Notes: a model not told the origin generated them from the letters alone. A stretch of 64,000 nucleotides of DNA from Pseudomonas sp. BN417 (GCF_029871205.1 NZ_SSOJ01000142.1:1-64000); one strand, 5' to 3'. Positions 9,463 through 17,074 are shown, counted from the first letter of the stretch. A program made the numbers and translations.

Positions 9463-10809
9463 ATGAGTGAAGTAGAAGTGGTCGGCCCGGAAGCATTGCC
9501 GGAACTGCAGGCGCGGGTCGAGCGCATCCTCGCCGAAGCCCGGCGCCAGGGCGCAAGCGCCTGTGAGGTGGCTGTTTCAGTGGAGCAGGGATTGTCCACC
9601 ACCGTTCGCCAGGGCGAGGTGGAAACAGTCGAATTCAACCGTGACCAGGGGTTCGGCATCACCCTCTACGCCGGGCAGCGCAAGGGCTCGGCCAGCACTT
9701 CGGCGAGCGGCGAAGACGCCATTCGCGAGACAGTGGCGGCGGCCCTCGCCATCGCCAAGCATGCCTCCGAGGACGACTGCGCCGGTCTGGCCGATGCGGC
9801 GCTGATGGCCCGCGACCTGCCGGACCTCGACCTTTACCACCCCTGGTCCATCACCCCCGAGCAGGCCGTGGAGCAGGCGCTGATCTGCGAAACGGCGGCC
9901 TTCGAGGCCGACAAGCGCGTCAGCAAGGCGGACGGCACCACCCTCAACACCCACCAGGGTTGCCGGGTCTATGGCAACAGTCATGGCTTCGTCGGCGGCT
10001 ACGCCAGCACCCGGCACAGCCTGAGCTGCGTGATGATCGCCGAGGCCCAGGGGCAGATGCAGCGGGACTACTGGTATGACGTCAGCCGCATTGGCAGCCA
10101 GCTGGCAGACCCTGTAAGCATCGGCCGGCGCGCCGCCGAACGCACGGCCGCACGCCTGGGTGCCCGGCCGGTACCCACCTGCGAAGTGCCGGTGCTGTTC
10201 GCCGCCGAACTGGCTACAGGCCTGTTCGGCAGCTTCCTTTCGGCCATTTCCGGCGGCAACCTCTACCGCAAGTCATCCTTCCTTGAAGGCGCACTTGGCC
10301 AGCGGCTGTTCCCCGAGTGGCTGTCCATCGACGAGCGGCCGCACATCCCGCGCGCCATGGCCAGCGCCACCTTCGACAACGACGGCCTGGCCACCTATGC
10401 CAAACCGTTCGTGGAGAAGGGCGAGCTGGTGTCCTACATCCTCGGCACCTATTCCGGACGCAAGCTGGGCCTGCCCAGCACCGCCAACGCAGGCGGCGTG
10501 CACAACCTCTTCGTCAGCCACGGCCAGGAAGACCAGGGGGCGCTGCTGCGGCGCATGGGTCGCGGCCTGCTGGTGACCGAGCTGATGGGGCAGGGGCTGA
10601 ACATGGTCACCGGCGACTACTCCCGCGGTGCCGCCGGCTACTGGGTGGAGAATGGCGAGATCCAGTTCCCGGTGCAGGAAGTGACCATCGCCGGCAACCT
10701 CAAGGACATGTTCCGCCAGATACTCGCGGTCGGCAGCGACCTGGAGCTGCGCGGCAACATCCGTACCGGCTCGGTTTTGATCGAGAAGATGACGGTCGCC
10801 GGCAGCTGA
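9463..10809 (+). CDS. pmbA: Metalloprotease subunit PmbA (TldE)
   Basis: This is the second subunit of the TldD/TldE protease. The 448-residue protein shares the two-domain fold but has no HExxxH; at the equivalent place it reads PVLFAAELATGLFG, as expected for the non-zinc partner. The ATG at 9463 is chosen over an in-frame GTG two codons earlier because CTGGAG lies 6 bases upstream. The C-terminal part carries GNLKDMF and the family ending. A strong terminator follows. Confidence 0.95.
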   Translation: MSEVEVVGPEALPELQARVERILAEARRQGASACEVAVSVEQGLSTTVRQGEVETVEFNRDQGFGITLYAGQRKGSASTSASGEDAIRETVAAALAIAKHASEDDCAGLADAALMARDLPDLDLYHPWSITPEQAVEQALICETAAFEADKRVSKADGTTLNTHQGCRVYGNSHGFVGGYASTRHSLSCVMIAEAQGQMQRDYWYDVSRIGSQLADPVSIGRRAAERTAARLGARPVPTCEVPVLFAAELATGLFGSFLSAISGGNLYRKSSFLEGALGQRLFPEWLSIDERPHIPRAMASATFDNDGLATYAKPFVEKGELVSYILGTYSGRKLGLPSTANAGGVHNLFVSHGQEDQGALLRRMGRGLLVTELMGQGLNMVTGDYSRGAAGYWVENGEIQFPVQEVTIAGNLKDMFRQILAVGSDLELRGNIRTGSVLIEKMTVAGS

Positions 10810-10830
10810 GCCAGCCTTCGCCCGGCCTGC

Positions 10831-10858
10831 AAACGCGCCCATTCGGGCGCGTTTTTGT
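10831..10858 (+). terminator. Rho-independent terminator after pmbA
   Basis: A 10-base-pair stem AAACGCGCCC / GGGCGCGTTT with a four-base ATTC loop is followed by a T-rich run. It lies 22 bases after the pmbA stop codon. Confidence 0.9.
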
Positions 10859-10963
10859 TTCCGCCGGATGACAGCTGCGAGCCTAGGGCTGGCGGCAGGG
10901 GCTGCCTGATGATGGTGCTGGATACCGCGCTGGCCTGATATCAGGCCCTGGGGCGGCCCGGAA

Positions 10964-10993
10964 TCATTCGCCTTCGTCAAATCTATCGTTGAC
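10964..10993 (-). repeat. Detached copy of the ptsO 3' end (putative att site, distal)
   Basis: On the minus strand these bases read VNDRFDEGE followed by TGA. On the plus strand, 10974-10993 matches 12690-12709 at 17 of 20 positions, including a 13-base exact core (TCGTCAAATCTAT) and then GTTGA. Upstream of this point (above 10994) the frame no longer resembles NPr, so only the last nine codons are shared. The codons for the last residues differ synonymously from those in ptsO (GAA/GAG, GGC/GGA, TGA/TAA), suggesting two genuine, diverged gene ends. Confidence 0.75.
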
Positions 10994-11086
10994 CGCTTCG
11001 GAAGCCGCGGCTTCTCTGAAAAATGCCAGGAAATTGGGGTTTTACGAGATATTTTCCGTGCATGTAGGTAAGTGTTCCTCCTGGGT

Positions 11087-11103
11087 GTGGACGCAATGTG
11101 GAC
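11087..11103 (+). repeat. Paired GTGGAC repeats, left end
   Basis: GTGGAC occurs at 11087-11092 and 11098-11103, exactly 11 bases (one helical turn) apart and about 94 bases inside the left ptsO-end copy. A matching pair with the same spacing lies at the right end. Such paired short repeats resemble arm-type binding sites of tyrosine integrases, but this role is inferred. Confidence 0.5.
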
Positions 11104-11323
11104 ACTCATGACCACCTGGCTTTGCACTCCATCTCAAATCCTTTCACAACGTGAAGCGCTCCCTGGCCGGCCAAGGCCCAGCAATGGCGCATCTCCACGC
11201 CCTGGTTTCATCTCCTGCGGGATTTCACGCAGCTTTCTATGCGAGGCCCGCCGGCGGGAGGGGGATAAGTCCGTTTCTGTCGGAGATTTTCTGGTCGGAG
11301 CGGATTTTCCGAGCGGCCTTCCT

Positions 11324-11376
11324 TGGTGTGTATGGTGTGTAGGCAGAAGTGTTATTGGTGTGTACCATACACACCA
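11324..11376. promoter_or_regulatory. Operator-like array of four 9-base repeats upstream of hicA
   Basis: The 9-mer TGGTGTGTA occurs as two head-to-tail copies (11324-11332, 11333-11341) and again at 11356-11364. An exact inverted copy TACACACCA lies at 11368-11376. The last two form a perfect 9-3-9 palindrome centred at 11366, 25 bases before the hicA start. HicB antitoxins with ribbon-helix-helix domains bind such palindromes to repress hicAB, so this is the probable operator. Confidence 0.7.
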
Positions 11377-11401
11377 TGGACAGGCCGAAGGGAGGGCGGT
11401 G

Positions 11402-11584
11402 ATGCGAAGTAGAGAGGTGATCGAACTGATAGAGGCGGATGGGTGGTACGAAGTAGAGGTGAAGGGTAGCCATCACCAGTTCAAGCACCCGACAAAGAAG
11501 GGGAGGGTCACGGTTCCCCACCCCAAGAGTGATCTACCAGTGGGAACCGTACATAGCATATTGAAACAAGCCGGCCTCAAGTGA
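11402..11584 (+). CDS. hicA: HicA toxin, mRNA interferase (YcfA-like)
   Basis: This 60-residue protein has the double-stranded-RNA-binding-like HicA fold. HicA toxins cleave or block mRNAs during stress. The catalytic histidine is in KGSHHQF (His24), followed by KHP and the conserved VTVPHPKSDLPVGTVHSILKQAGL ending split over residues 36-59. GGAGGG stands 5-10 bases before the ATG. The gene is AT-richer than its chromosomal neighbours. The antitoxin gene follows after 60 bases. Length, motif and partner all agree with a complete, potentially active toxin. Confidence 0.92.
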   Translation: MRSREVIELIEADGWYEVEVKGSHHQFKHPTKKGRVTVPHPKSDLPVGTVHSILKQAGLK

Positions 11585-11644
11585 GGTCGGTGGTTCCACC
11601 AGAATCGGCCAGTTGCCGGTTCAATCCTTTCCTAGGAGTCGAAC

Positions 11645-12049
11645 ATGAAATTTCCAGTCGTATTGCACAAAGACGCTGATTCGGACTACGGGGTAACCGT
11701 GCCCGATGTGCCTGGCTGCTTCTCCGCCGGTACCACCGTTTCGGAAGCGCTGGAAAACGTCCAAGAGGCCCTGGCACTGCATTTCGAGGGGCTGGTCGCT
11801 GATGGAGAAGAGTTGCCTCAGGCGCAAGAAGTGGATTTCCACATGGGGAACTCTGACTTCGCGGGTGGGGTTTGGGCGGTCGTGGATTTCGACGTAACAC
11901 CCTACTTGGGTAAGGCTGTGCGCTTCAATGCCACCTTGCCGGAGAACCTGCTGCATCGCATCGATGAGCGCGTGAAGCGTGACCACCGATACGCCTCCCG
12001 CTCTGGTTTTCTAGCCACTGCGGCGTTGCGAGAACTGGCGGCGGGCTGA
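11645..12049 (+). CDS. hicB: HicB antitoxin
   Basis: This 134-residue antitoxin of HicA has an N-terminal HicB domain (residues 1-60, with YGVTVPDVPGCFSAG and the helix TVSEALENVQEALALH), a partly degraded RNase H-like fold that binds the toxin. The C-terminal segment (about 92-130, AVRFNATLPENLLHRIDE then SGFLATAALREL) looks like a ribbon-helix-helix DNA-binding domain. This arrangement predicts autorepression through the repeat array before hicA. CCTAGGAG lies just upstream of the ATG. A terminator follows 15 bases after the stop. Confidence 0.93.
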   Translation: MKFPVVLHKDADSDYGVTVPDVPGCFSAGTTVSEALENVQEALALHFEGLVADGEELPQAQEVDFHMGNSDFAGGVWAVVDFDVTPYLGKAVRFNATLPENLLHRIDERVKRDHRYASRSGFLATAALRELAAG

Positions 12050-12064
12050 TCCGCCAAATAAAGG

Positions 12065-12090
12065 AAAGGGCGCCTTCTGGCGCCCTTTTG
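12065..12090 (+). terminator. Rho-independent terminator after hicB
   Basis: AAAGGGCGCC and GGCGCCCTTT form a perfect 10-base-pair stem with a TTCT loop, followed by TTG. It closes the hicAB transcription unit. Confidence 0.85.
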
Positions 12091-12151
12091 TGCGAGAGGA
12101 TCCGGGAAACCGCAGCCGGCTACTATTCCAAGGCTTCGTCCTCAATCTCCC

Positions 12152-12643
12152 AAGTGTAGGAAGGTTGCTACCGGGGCACGCTGGTCCGAGGCTATGGCGC
12201 TGCAGCCGGGCTTGGTGAGGGATGGGAGACTGCACTTCGTTCGTACCAAGTCGGCCAGAAACAGAGCCGTGCCGATCTCTGCTGATCTTCAGACCATGCT
12301 CGAGCAGAACCTGCCTTGGCGCTTGTCCTATTCTGCGACCTACAAAGCGTTCGAGCTTGCGATTGCGGACCTGGAGTTGGGATTGCCGAAAGGGCAGCTG
12401 ACCCACGTGCTGCGCCACACCTTTGCCAGTCACTACATGATGAACGGCGGCGATATCCTCACTCTTCAGCGAGTCCTGGGTCATTCAAACCTGACCATGA
12501 CCATGCGCTATGCCCACTTCAGTCCTAGGCACCTGGCTGAAGTGGTCAATCTCAACCCTCTTGCTGAGGGGCGTGGACACTTTGTGGACGTAGTGCCGAA
12601 AAGTGAAAGCAGGGTGGATACAGATGAATTGGCAGAGGCCTAA
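12152..12643 (+). pseudogene. Tyrosine recombinase (phage-type integrase), 5'-truncated
   Basis: The surviving frame encodes roughly the C-terminal 160 residues of a phage-type tyrosine integrase. The box I arginine is in ATGARWSEA (12168-12193), the beta-hairpin lysine in [11 protein letters not shown], and [10 protein letters not shown] with the second arginine is followed by RVLGHSN. YAHFSP provides the tyrosine nucleophile. The first Met in frame (12194) lies after box I and has no ribosome site, and upstream of about 12152 the family similarity stops, so the arm-binding and core-binding domains are missing. All catalytic residues survive, but a functional recombinase is unlikely. The stop codon is 48 bases from the ptsO att core. 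Confidence 0.85.
12573..12589 (+). repeat. Paired GTGGAC repeats, right end
   Basis: GTGGAC occurs at 12573-12578 and 12584-12589, again exactly 11 bases apart, about 102 bases from the right ptsO-end core. The pair overlaps the last codons of the recombinase frame. No further copy on either strand was seen between the two ptsO-end copies. Confidence 0.5.
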
Positions 12644-12679
12644 GCTGGCTGCGGCCTCTAGCGATTCTCAGGGGGAGAT

Positions 12680-12952
12680 TTACTCTCCCTCGTCAAATCT
12701 ATTGTTGATCAGCTCGATCAGGGCATTGAGGGCATCGTCGTCCTGATCGCCTTCGGTGTGCAGGTGGATGGGCGTGCCCTTGCCAGCGGCCAGCATCATC
12801 ACGGCCATGATGCTCTTGCCGTCCACCAGGCTTTCAGGGGATCGCCCCACCCGGATCTGGCAAGGGAAACGCCCGGCGACGCCGACGAATTTCGCCGCTG
12901 CCCGGGCGTGCAGGCCGAGCTTGTTGATGATGGTGATCTCGCAGGCAGGCAT
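12680..12952 (-). CDS. ptsO: NPr, nitrogen-PTS phosphocarrier (HPr-like)
   Basis: This 90-residue HPr homologue passes phosphate from PtsP to EIIA-Ntr (PtsN) in the regulatory nitrogen phosphotransferase system. The phosphoacceptor is His15 in KLGLHARAA, and the regulatory-serine region is DGKSIMAVMMLAA. The gene lies 15 bases after rapZ, closing the rpoN-hpf-ptsN-rapZ-ptsO cluster. Its last eight codons form the core of the att-like repeat, so the present 3' end may have been supplied by the integrated element while keeping the encoded protein intact. Confidence 0.95.
   Translation of the reverse strand: MPACEITIINKLGLHARAAAKFVGVAGRFPCQIRVGRSPESLVDGKSIMAVMMLAAGKGTPIHLHTEGDQDDDALNALIELINNRFDEGE
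12690..12709. repeat. ptsO-proximal att-like core
   Basis: This is the gene-side copy of the 20-base repeat also found at 10974-10993. It falls in the codons for INNRFDE of NPr. The 13 bases TCGTCAAATCTAT are identical in both copies. Confidence 0.7.
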
Positions 12953-12967
12953 CGCGTTCCAATCCTT

Positions 12968-13825
12968 CTAACTGAGGTCGCGGTGGCGAACCTGGACATT
13001 CTTCAAGCTGGGTTTCAGTGCCGCCCCCAGGCGTTCGGCAAGGTATACCGAACGGTGGTGCCCGCCGGTGCAGCCGATGGCGATAGTGACATAGGCGCGG
13101 TTGCTGGCGGCGAATCGCGGCAGCCATTTGTTCAGGTAACCGAGGATATCCTGATACATCTCCTCGACGTCGGGTTGTCCGGCCAGGTACTCGGCGACGG
13201 CCGGCTCCAGACCGGAATGGTCACGCAGATCGGGCTTCCAGTAGGGATTGGGCAGGCAGCGCACATCGAACACCAGATCGGCATCCACAGGCATGCCGCG
13301 CTTGAAGCCGAAGGATTCGACCAGGAAGGCGGTGCCGGGCTCCGGCTGGTTCAGCAGGCGCAGCTTGATGGTGTCACGCAGCTGGTAAAGGTTGAGGTGC
13401 GTGGTGTCGATCTTCAGGTCGGCAAGATCGGCAATGGGCGCCAGCAACAGCTCCTCGTCCTTGATGGCTTCGGCCAGGGAGCGGTTGTCATTGGTCAGCG
13501 GGTGGCGTCGGCGCGTCTCGGAAAAACGCTTGAGCAGCGTGTCGTGCTCGGCGTCGAGGTAGAGCACATCGCACTTGATATGGCGGCCGCGGGCTTCATC
13601 CAGCAGTTCGGGGAAGCGCAACAGCTGGCTGGGCAGGTTGCGCGCGTCGATGGACACGGCGACCTGGGGTTCCAGCAGCTCGGTATGCAGCAAGGCCCGT
13701 TCGGCCAGCTCGGGAAGCAGGGTGGCGGGCAGGTTATCGATGCAATAGTAACCGTGGTCCTCGAGAACATCGAGGGCGGTACTCTTGCCCGACCCGGAGC
13801 GGCCGCTGACGATAATCAGGCGCAT
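12968..13825 (-). CDS. rapZ: RNase adapter protein RapZ (P-loop nucleotide-binding)
   Basis: This 285-residue RapZ/YvcJ family protein has a Walker A GRSGSGKS at residues 8-15 and a C-terminal domain containing the conserved [10 protein letters not shown] segment. In E. coli, RapZ guides RNase E to the sRNA GlmZ and so controls glucosamine-6-phosphate synthesis. The pseudomonad protein is less studied and may act differently. The gene sits between ptsN and ptsO with 9- and 15-base gaps, so it is in one transcription unit with them. Confidence 0.94.
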   Translation of the reverse strand: MRLIIVSGRSGSGKSTALDVLEDHGYYCIDNLPATLLPELAERALLHTELLEPQVAVSIDARNLPSQLLRFPELLDEARGRHIKCDVLYLDAEHDTLLKRFSETRRRHPLTNDNRSLAEAIKDEELLLAPIADLADLKIDTTHLNLYQLRDTIKLRLLNQPEPGTAFLVESFGFKRGMPVDADLVFDVRCLPNPYWKPDLRDHSGLEPAVAEYLAGQPDVEEMYQDILGYLNKWLPRFAASNRAYVTIAIGCTGGHHRSVYLAERLGAALKPSLKNVQVRHRDLS

Positions 13826-13834
13826 GGCGAGGCC

Positions 13835-14299
13835 CTAGCGTCCGCTCTGAACGTCCACGACCACCTGGTACAGGCTGGTGCTGTCGGGAGCCTTATGCAA
13901 GCGCTCACGCACATCGCTGCGGTCGAGCATGCTGGCGATCTGCCGGAGCAGTTCAAGGTGCTCATCGGTGGCGGCTTCCGGGACCAGGAGGACGAACAGC
14001 AGGTCCACGGGGGCCCCATCGATGGCGTCGAAATCGACCGGTGCGTCCAGCCGCAGCACAGCGCTGATCGGCGAGTTGCAGCCGGTGAGGCGACAGTGGG
14101 GAATGGCGATGCCGTTGCCGAAACCAGTGGAGCCCAGCTTCTCCCGGGAGACCAGGCTTTCGAAGATATCCTGGTTGTCGAGGTCGGGAAGGTCGCGGGC
14201 GACCAGCTTGGCAATCTGTTCCAGAACGCGTTTTTTGCTGCCCCCCGGCACGTTCACCAGGGAACGGCCGGGGGTCAGGATTTGCTCGAGTCGAATCAT
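13835..14299 (-). CDS. ptsN: EIIA-Ntr, nitrogen-PTS regulatory protein
   Basis: This 154-residue EIIA of the nitrogen PTS is the output protein of PtsP-NPr-PtsN, affecting potassium uptake, carbon/nitrogen balance and sigma-54-dependent genes. The phosphorylatable His68 lies in GNGIAIPHCRL. The start at 14299 gives MIRLEQILTPGRSL, the family N terminus. A GTG nine codons upstream would overlap the hpf stop and adds no conserved residues. No clear Shine-Dalgarno precedes the chosen ATG, suggesting translation coupled to hpf. Confidence 0.92.
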   Translation of the reverse strand: MIRLEQILTPGRSLVNVPGGSKKRVLEQIAKLVARDLPDLDNQDIFESLVSREKLGSTGFGNGIAIPHCRLTGCNSPISAVLRLDAPVDFDAIDGAPVDLLFVLLVPEAATDEHLELLRQIASMLDRSDVRERLHKAPDSTSLYQVVVDVQSGR

Positions 14300-14309
14300 G
14301 GGGAGGGGA

Positions 14310-14618
14310 TCAGCGGGCAGTCGCACCCTGCTGGCGGTTCAATTGCTTTTCCTTGTGCTTGATCAACTGGCGATCGAGCTTGTCGGTGAGCAGGTCGATG
14401 GCTGCGTACATGTCTTCATGCTCCGCGTTGGCTACGACTTCGCCGCCGGCGATGTGCAAAGTGGCTTCGATTTTCTGTTTGAGTTTTTCGACGTTCATTA
14501 TCACCTGTACGTTGGTGATTCGGTCGAAATGGCGCTCCAGACGGTCGAACTTCTCGACAACGTAGTTGCGCAGGGCGTCGGTCACATCCAGTTGATGTCC
14601 ACTGATGTTGACTTGCAT
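14310..14618 (-). CDS. hpf: Ribosome hibernation promoting factor, short form
   Basis: This 102-residue protein is of the HPF/YfiA family, short type, which binds the 30S decoding region and, with RMF, makes inactive 100S ribosomes in stationary phase. The beta-alpha-beta pattern is MQVNISGHQLDVTDALRNYV ... HFDRITNVQVIMNVEK ... ATLHIAGGEVVA. AAGGAG lies 8 bases before the ATG. The gene follows rpoN with an 86-base gap that contains a small hairpin. Confidence 0.94.
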   Translation of the reverse strand: MQVNISGHQLDVTDALRNYVVEKFDRLERHFDRITNVQVIMNVEKLKQKIEATLHIAGGEVVANAEHEDMYAAIDLLTDKLDRQLIKHKEKQLNRQQGATAR

Positions 14619-14639
14619 ACCGCTTTCTCCTTATTGCCC

Positions 14640-14669
14640 GTGTATAAGAGACAGGCTAACGGGCCTGTC
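14640..14669. repeat. Small hairpin in the rpoN-hpf gap overlapping a Tn5-mosaic-end-like sequence
   Basis: GACAGGC (14650-14656) and GCCTGTC (14663-14669) form a 7-base-pair stem. The plus-strand bases 14640-14654, GTGTATAAGAGACAG, match the last 15 bases of the Tn5 mosaic end. The hairpin could act as an mRNA processing or weak attenuation site between rpoN and hpf, but no T-run follows it. Confidence 0.45.
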
Positions 14670-14704
14670 ACCGGAACACTTTTTGGCGTGGGTCAATATC
14701 CGCG

Positions 14705-16201
14705 TCACATCAGTCGCTTTCGTTCGCTGGAAGGCGCTATCCCAAGGGATTCACGATACTTGGCTACTGTGCGACGGGCCACTTGAATGCCCTGTGCCTC
14801 CAGTAAACCAGCGATCTTGCTGTCACTCAACGGCTTTTTCGGATTTTCCGCTGCGACCAGTTTTTTGAGGATGGCGCGGATCGCGGTAGAGGAGCATTCG
14901 CCGCCTTCCGAGGTGCTGACGTGGCTGGAGAAGAAGTACTTCAGCTCGTAGATCCCGCGGGGCGTGTGCATGTATTTCTGGGTGGTCACGCGCGAGATGG
15001 TGGATTCGTGCATGCCCACGGCTTCGGCGATGTCGTGCAGGACCAGGGGTTTCATCGCCTCATCGCCGTACTCCAGGAAGCCGCGCTGGTGCTCGACTAT
15101 CTGAGTGGCCACCTTCATCAGGGTTTCATTGCGGCTCTGCAGGCTCTTGATGAACCAGCGCGCTTCCTGGAGCTGATTGCGCATGAAGGTGTTGTCGGCG
15201 CTGGAGTCGGCACGGCGGACGAAGCCGGCGTAATGCGGGTTGACCCTCAGGCGCGGCACGGCTTCCTGGTTCAGCTCCACCAGCCAGCGTTCGTTGTGCT
15301 TGCGCACTATGACGTCCGGCACCACGTACTCAGGCTCGCTGGCTTCGATCTGCGAGCCGGGGCGTGGGTTCAGGGCCTGGATCAGTTCGATGATCTGGCG
15401 CAGTTCGTCTTCCTTGACCTTCATCCGCCGCATCAGCTGGCTGTAGTCGCGGCTGCCGAGCAGGTCCAGGTAGTCGCCGGCCAGGCGCAGGGCCTCACTC
15501 AGCCAGGGGGTGTCGGCGGGCAGCTGGCGCAGCTGCAGGATCAGGCATTCGCGCAGGTCGCGGGCGCCGATGCCGGCGGGCTCGAACTGCTGGATACGGT
15601 GCAACACCACCTCGACCTCATCCAGCTCGATGCCGAGTTCGGGATCGAAGGATTCGACGACTTCCGCCAGCGATTCCTCGAGGTAGCCGTCGTTGTTGAT
15701 GCAGTCGATCAGGGTGACGGCGATCAGTCGGTCGGTATCGGACATGGGGGCCAGGTTGAGCTGCCAGAGCAGGTGGCTCTGCAGGCTCTCGCCGACCGAG
15801 GTGCGCGAGGTGAAGTCCCACTCGTCGTCATCGTTGCTCGGCAGGCTGCTGGCGCTGGTCTGGTAGACGTCTTCCCAGGCGGTGTCGACGGGCAGTTCAC
15901 TGGGGATGCGTTCGTGCCATTCGCCATCTTCCAGGGCTTCGGCATTGGTCTCGACGCTGGAATCCTGGAAGGTCGATTCCTGGCTGCCGGTGTTGGGCAG
16001 CTGGTCTCCCTCGGCCATCGGATCGGTATTGTCGAAATCGTCGCCATCCTCCTGTCGTTCGAGCATGGGATTGGACTCCAGGGCCTCCTGGATCTCCTGC
16101 TGCAGATCCAGGGTGGACAGTTGGAGTAGGCGGATGGCCTGTTGCAGCTGCGGGGTCATCGTCAGCTGCTGGCCCATCTTGAGGACTAGCGATGGTTTCA
16201 T
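14705..16201 (-). CDS. rpoN: RNA polymerase sigma-54 factor
   Basis: Sigma-54 directs transcription of nitrogen, flagellar, pilus and many other genes with help from AAA+ enhancer-binding proteins. The 498-residue protein shows all parts: the Gln/Leu-rich activator-interacting region I ([22 protein letters not shown]), an acidic region II (about 50-130), the core-binding domain, and the DNA-binding region with the RpoN box [10 protein letters not shown] at residues 475-484. It lies 147 bases after lptB, and a TATAAT hexamer in that gap suggests its own promoter. Confidence 0.97.
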   Translation of the reverse strand: MKPSLVLKMGQQLTMTPQLQQAIRLLQLSTLDLQQEIQEALESNPMLERQEDGDDFDNTDPMAEGDQLPNTGSQESTFQDSSVETNAEALEDGEWHERIPSELPVDTAWEDVYQTSASSLPSNDDDEWDFTSRTSVGESLQSHLLWQLNLAPMSDTDRLIAVTLIDCINNDGYLEESLAEVVESFDPELGIELDEVEVVLHRIQQFEPAGIGARDLRECLILQLRQLPADTPWLSEALRLAGDYLDLLGSRDYSQLMRRMKVKEDELRQIIELIQALNPRPGSQIEASEPEYVVPDVIVRKHNERWLVELNQEAVPRLRVNPHYAGFVRRADSSADNTFMRNQLQEARWFIKSLQSRNETLMKVATQIVEHQRGFLEYGDEAMKPLVLHDIAEAVGMHESTISRVTTQKYMHTPRGIYELKYFFSSHVSTSEGGECSSTAIRAILKKLVAAENPKKPLSDSKIAGLLEAQGIQVARRTVAKYRESLGIAPSSERKRLM

Positions 16202-16279
16202 GGCAGGGGGCTTAGCACCTTATTCGCCGGCGCTCTCGCGCCATCCACTACAGGGCGCCGGAGCGCCACCAGGAAGCAA

Positions 16280-16285
16280 ATTATA
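16280..16285 (-). promoter_or_regulatory. Candidate -10 element for rpoN
   Basis: On the minus strand these bases read TATAAT, about 80 bases before the rpoN start. No good -35 hexamer is visible at 16-18 bases, so this rests on the -10 element and its position in the 147-base lptB-rpoN gap. Confidence 0.4.
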
Positions 16286-16348
16286 TGCCTGACCTTGAAG
16301 GATTTTCCTAGTTCTCGCAACCCATCTTGTAGGAGACCTCGCGGGAGG

Positions 16349-17074
16349 CTACAAGCGGAACTCGTGGCCCAGGTAGACGTCCTTCACCAGTTGGTTGGCC
16401 AGGATGGCCTCCGCATCGCCTTCGGCGATCAGTTGGCCTTCACTGACAATGTAGGCGGTCTCGCAGATATCCAGGGTCTCGCGGACGTTATGGTCGGTGA
16501 TCAGCACGCCGATCCCCTTGGCCTTGAGATGATGGATGATCTGCTTGATGTCGCCCACGGAGATCGGGTCCACGCCGGCGAACGGTTCGTCCAGCAGGAT
16601 GAATTTGGGCGAGGTGGCCAGGGCGCGGGCGATTTCGACGCGACGGCGCTCGCCGCCCGACAGGCTCATGCCGAGGCTGTCGCGGATGTGGCTGATGTGG
16701 AATTCCTGCAGCAGGCTTTCCAGCTCCTTGCGGCGTCCGGCGCGATCGAGGTCCTTGCGGGTCTCGAGGATCGCCATGATGTTGTCCGCCACGCTCAGCT
16801 TGCGGAAGATCGAGGCTTCCTGCGGCAGGTAGCCGATGCCGGCACGGGCGCGGCCGTGCATGGGCTGGTGGGTGACGTCCTGCTGGTCGATCAGGACGCG
16901 GCCCTGGTCGGCCTTGACCAGGCCGACGATCATGTAGAAGCAGGTGGTCTTGCCCGCGCCGTTGGGGCCGAGAAGGCCGACGATCTGTCCGCTGTCGATG
17001 GACAGGCTGACGTCGCGGACCACCTGACGGCTCTTGTAGCTCTTGGCCAGGTGCTGGGCTTTGAGGGTCGCCAT
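16349..17074 (-). CDS. lptB: LPS export ABC transporter ATPase LptB
   Basis: LptB is the cytoplasmic ATPase that with LptFG extracts LPS from the inner membrane and pushes it along the LptC-LptA-LptD bridge. The 241-residue protein has Walker [10 protein letters not shown] (36-44), signature LSGGE (138-142) and Walker B FILLDEP (158-164), followed by the switch histidine in DHNVRET. It overlaps the lptA stop by one base. The order kdsD-kdsC-lptC-lptA-lptB is the conserved LPS block. Confidence 0.97.
   Translation of the reverse strand: MATLKAQHLAKSYKSRQVVRDVSLSIDSGQIVGLLGPNGAGKTTCFYMIVGLVKADQGRVLIDQQDVTHQPMHGRARAGIGYLPQEASIFRKLSVADNIMAILETRKDLDRAGRRKELESLLQEFHISHIRDSLGMSLSGGERRRVEIARALATSPKFILLDEPFAGVDPISVGDIKQIIHHLKAKGIGVLITDHNVRETLDICETAYIVSEGQLIAEGDAEAILANQLVKDVYLGHEFRL

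Larger units (their letters stand above)
10860..11401. other. Non-coding stretch at the left end of the ptsO-linked element remnant
   Basis: No convincing gene is seen in this 540-base stretch. Long open frames here lack ribosome sites and family motifs. It contains the short copy of the ptsO 3' end (10964-10993), a pair of GTGGAC repeats (11087-11103), and the operator-like repeats in front of hicA (11324-11376). Base composition becomes more AT-rich after about 10960 than in pmbA. Confidence 0.6.
10964..12709. mobile_element. Decayed integrative element at the 3' end of ptsO
   Basis: The stretch lies between two copies of the ptsO 3' end: one is the real gene end (12680-12709), the other a detached remnant (10964-10993). 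Read on the minus strand, the remnant encodes VNDRFDEGE-stop and the gene encodes INNRFDEGE-stop, with different synonymous codons. Between them are a 5'-truncated tyrosine recombinase, a HicAB pair and paired GTGGAC repeats near both ends. This is the pattern left when a tyrosine-recombinase element integrates into the end of a gene and restores it. Most of the element has been lost, since only about 1.7 kb remains. The integration history is an inference from these sequence facts. Confidence 0.72.

Noticed and set aside
10860-11320. Small genes or an RNA in the left part of the element remnant
   Set aside because: Open frames lack ribosome sites and family motifs, and no tRNA-like or other conserved RNA fold was recognised.
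11072-11401. Possible N-terminal extension of hicA by 110 codons
   Set aside because: The added sequence has no HicA character and crosses the operator-like repeats. The ATG at 11402 has a proper ribosome site and gives the family length.
12758-14362. A 534-residue plus-strand frame opposite ptsO, rapZ and ptsN
   Set aside because: The three minus-strand genes have intact active-site motifs and tight operon spacing. The plus-strand product matches nothing known to me.
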